This document shows, in pieces, positions 26,175-26,984 of a stretch of 26,984 bases of DNA. Source of the stretch: Chara braunii (Eukaryota; Streptophyta; Charophyceae; Charales; Characeae); contig BFEA01000234.1 in NCBI GenBank assembly GCA_003427395.1, positions 1,710,897 through 1,737,880 of the forward strand. Direction: 5' to 3'. Under the pieces are notes generated by a model. The model had not been told where the DNA came from. It made no database searches and saw only the letters and a list, made by a program, of their open reading frames with translations. Numbering within the stretch: position 1 is the stretch's first letter; each line of letters opens with the position of its first letter. The position numbers and the translations under genes are program-made.

Positions 26175-26984
26175 TAGGAGGAGGAGGAGGAGGAGGAGGA
26201 GGAGAATTGACGCAGGCAGACGGCAGCAAATGCGGAGGGGAGAGAATGGAACGGTAAGGAAGAAGGGGGACCGGGAAGGAAAGGGACTGCTAGGAGGAGG
26301 AGGAGGAGGAGGAGGAGGAGTAATTGAGCGAGAGAGTCCAGCGAATGAGGAGGCGGGAGTGGAGGGAGGAAGAAGGGAGAGGACAGGGTCTAGTAGGCGG
26401 AGGAGGAGAAGGAAAGGGAGGAGACGGCCGTAAATGTGGAGGAGGAGAGGGGAAGGGGGAGGAAAGGGTCGAGGAGGAGGAGGAGGAATTGAGGGAGAAA
26501 GATGGCAGCGAATGAGGAGGGCGGAGAGGATGGAGGGAGAAGGGAGAGGGCAGGGTCTAGTAGTAGGAGGAGGAGGAGAAGGAGAGGGATGAGATGACCG
26601 GAAATGTGGAGCAGGAACAGAGGGGAAGGGAGAGGAAAGGGTCGAGGACGAGGAGGAGGAGGAGGAGGAGGAGAGGGAGGAGAAGGCACGAAAACTAGGA
26701 GAGAAGAAAAGAGACAAGGACAGGCAAGGTCAAGGAGGAGGAGGAGGAGGAGGAGGAATTGACGGAGATAGAGGGCAACAAAATGAGGAGGAGGGAGAGG
26801 AAGAAGGAAGAAGGGAGAGGACAGGGTCCACTAGGAGAAGGAGGAGGAGGAGGAGAGGGAGGAGATGGGACGAAAAGTAGGAGAGAAGAAAAGGGAAAAG
26901 GGGAGGAAAGGGTCCAGGAGGAGGAGGAGGAGGAGCAGAGATTGACGGAGAGAGAGGGCAGCAAATGACGAACCCGCATCCCTC
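26175..26984. repeat. (GGA)n-rich region with embedded minisatellite
   Basis: Several (GGA)n blocks alternate with a recurring segment AATTGASGGAGA, GGCAGCRAATGAGGAGG and GGGAGARGRCAGGGTC. Segment starts lie near 26205, 26320, 26487, 26757 and 26939. Long frames on both strands (poly-Ser/Pro or Arg/Glu) are low-complexity by-products. Confidence 0.85.

Noticed and set aside
26127-26717. 196-codon Ser/Pro-rich minus-strand frame
   Set aside because: It derives from GGA repeats and has no complex sequence.

Overview
The window looks like nuclear DNA of a green plant, most likely a streptophyte alga or early-diverging land plant with a large, repeat-rich genome. Three things support this. Two exons match the plastid protein ORANGE (OR). 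A long LTR retrotransposon is of the plant Ty3/gypsy (chromovirus-like) kind. There is also a plant-type U2 snRNA fragment and a piece of mitochondrial-type large-subunit rRNA. Simple repeats, homopolymers and three single-N assembly joins (2310, 6623, 21827) are common. Most long open frames here come from those repeats and are not genes.

Left part (1-5500). Two exons of an OR gene run on the minus strand, at 4623-~4776 and 374-499. They are joined by a 4.1-kb intron filled with ATG/ATC, CT, CG and poly-G tracts and an approximately 430-bp direct duplication. The gene continues beyond position 1. Its N-terminal exons were not found.

Centre (5913-13970). One long LTR retrotransposon lies on the minus strand with both LTRs, an initiator-Met tRNA primer-binding site, a polypurine tract and decayed gag, protease, reverse transcriptase, RNase H, integrase and chromodomain-like coding. 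It is broken by several stop codons and frameshifts. The RT carries a diverged 254-bp tandem duplication that duplicates the YLDD region.

Right part (14000-26984). I see no confident protein gene. The region is a mosaic of small non-autonomous elements: a TA-flanked hairpin element at 14364 with a relative at 26071; three related hairpins at 14713-15596; a TTAA-flanked element at 15741 with a relative at 17383; and tRNA-derived SINE-like copies at 18455, 22125 and 24140 (plus 5498). It also holds a U2 snRNA retropseudogene with target-site duplications (20226), a mitochondrial LSU rRNA fragment (21382), a set of perfect palindromes, an alternating-period satellite (23249-24110) and a large purine/pyrimidine inverted repeat (25253-25530). 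The end is GGA-rich.

The main novelty candidates are the three uncatalogued hairpin/TIR element families, the palindrome set whose two halves vary together, the alternating satellite and the organelle- and snRNA-derived insertions. I see no operon-like or defence-like system.
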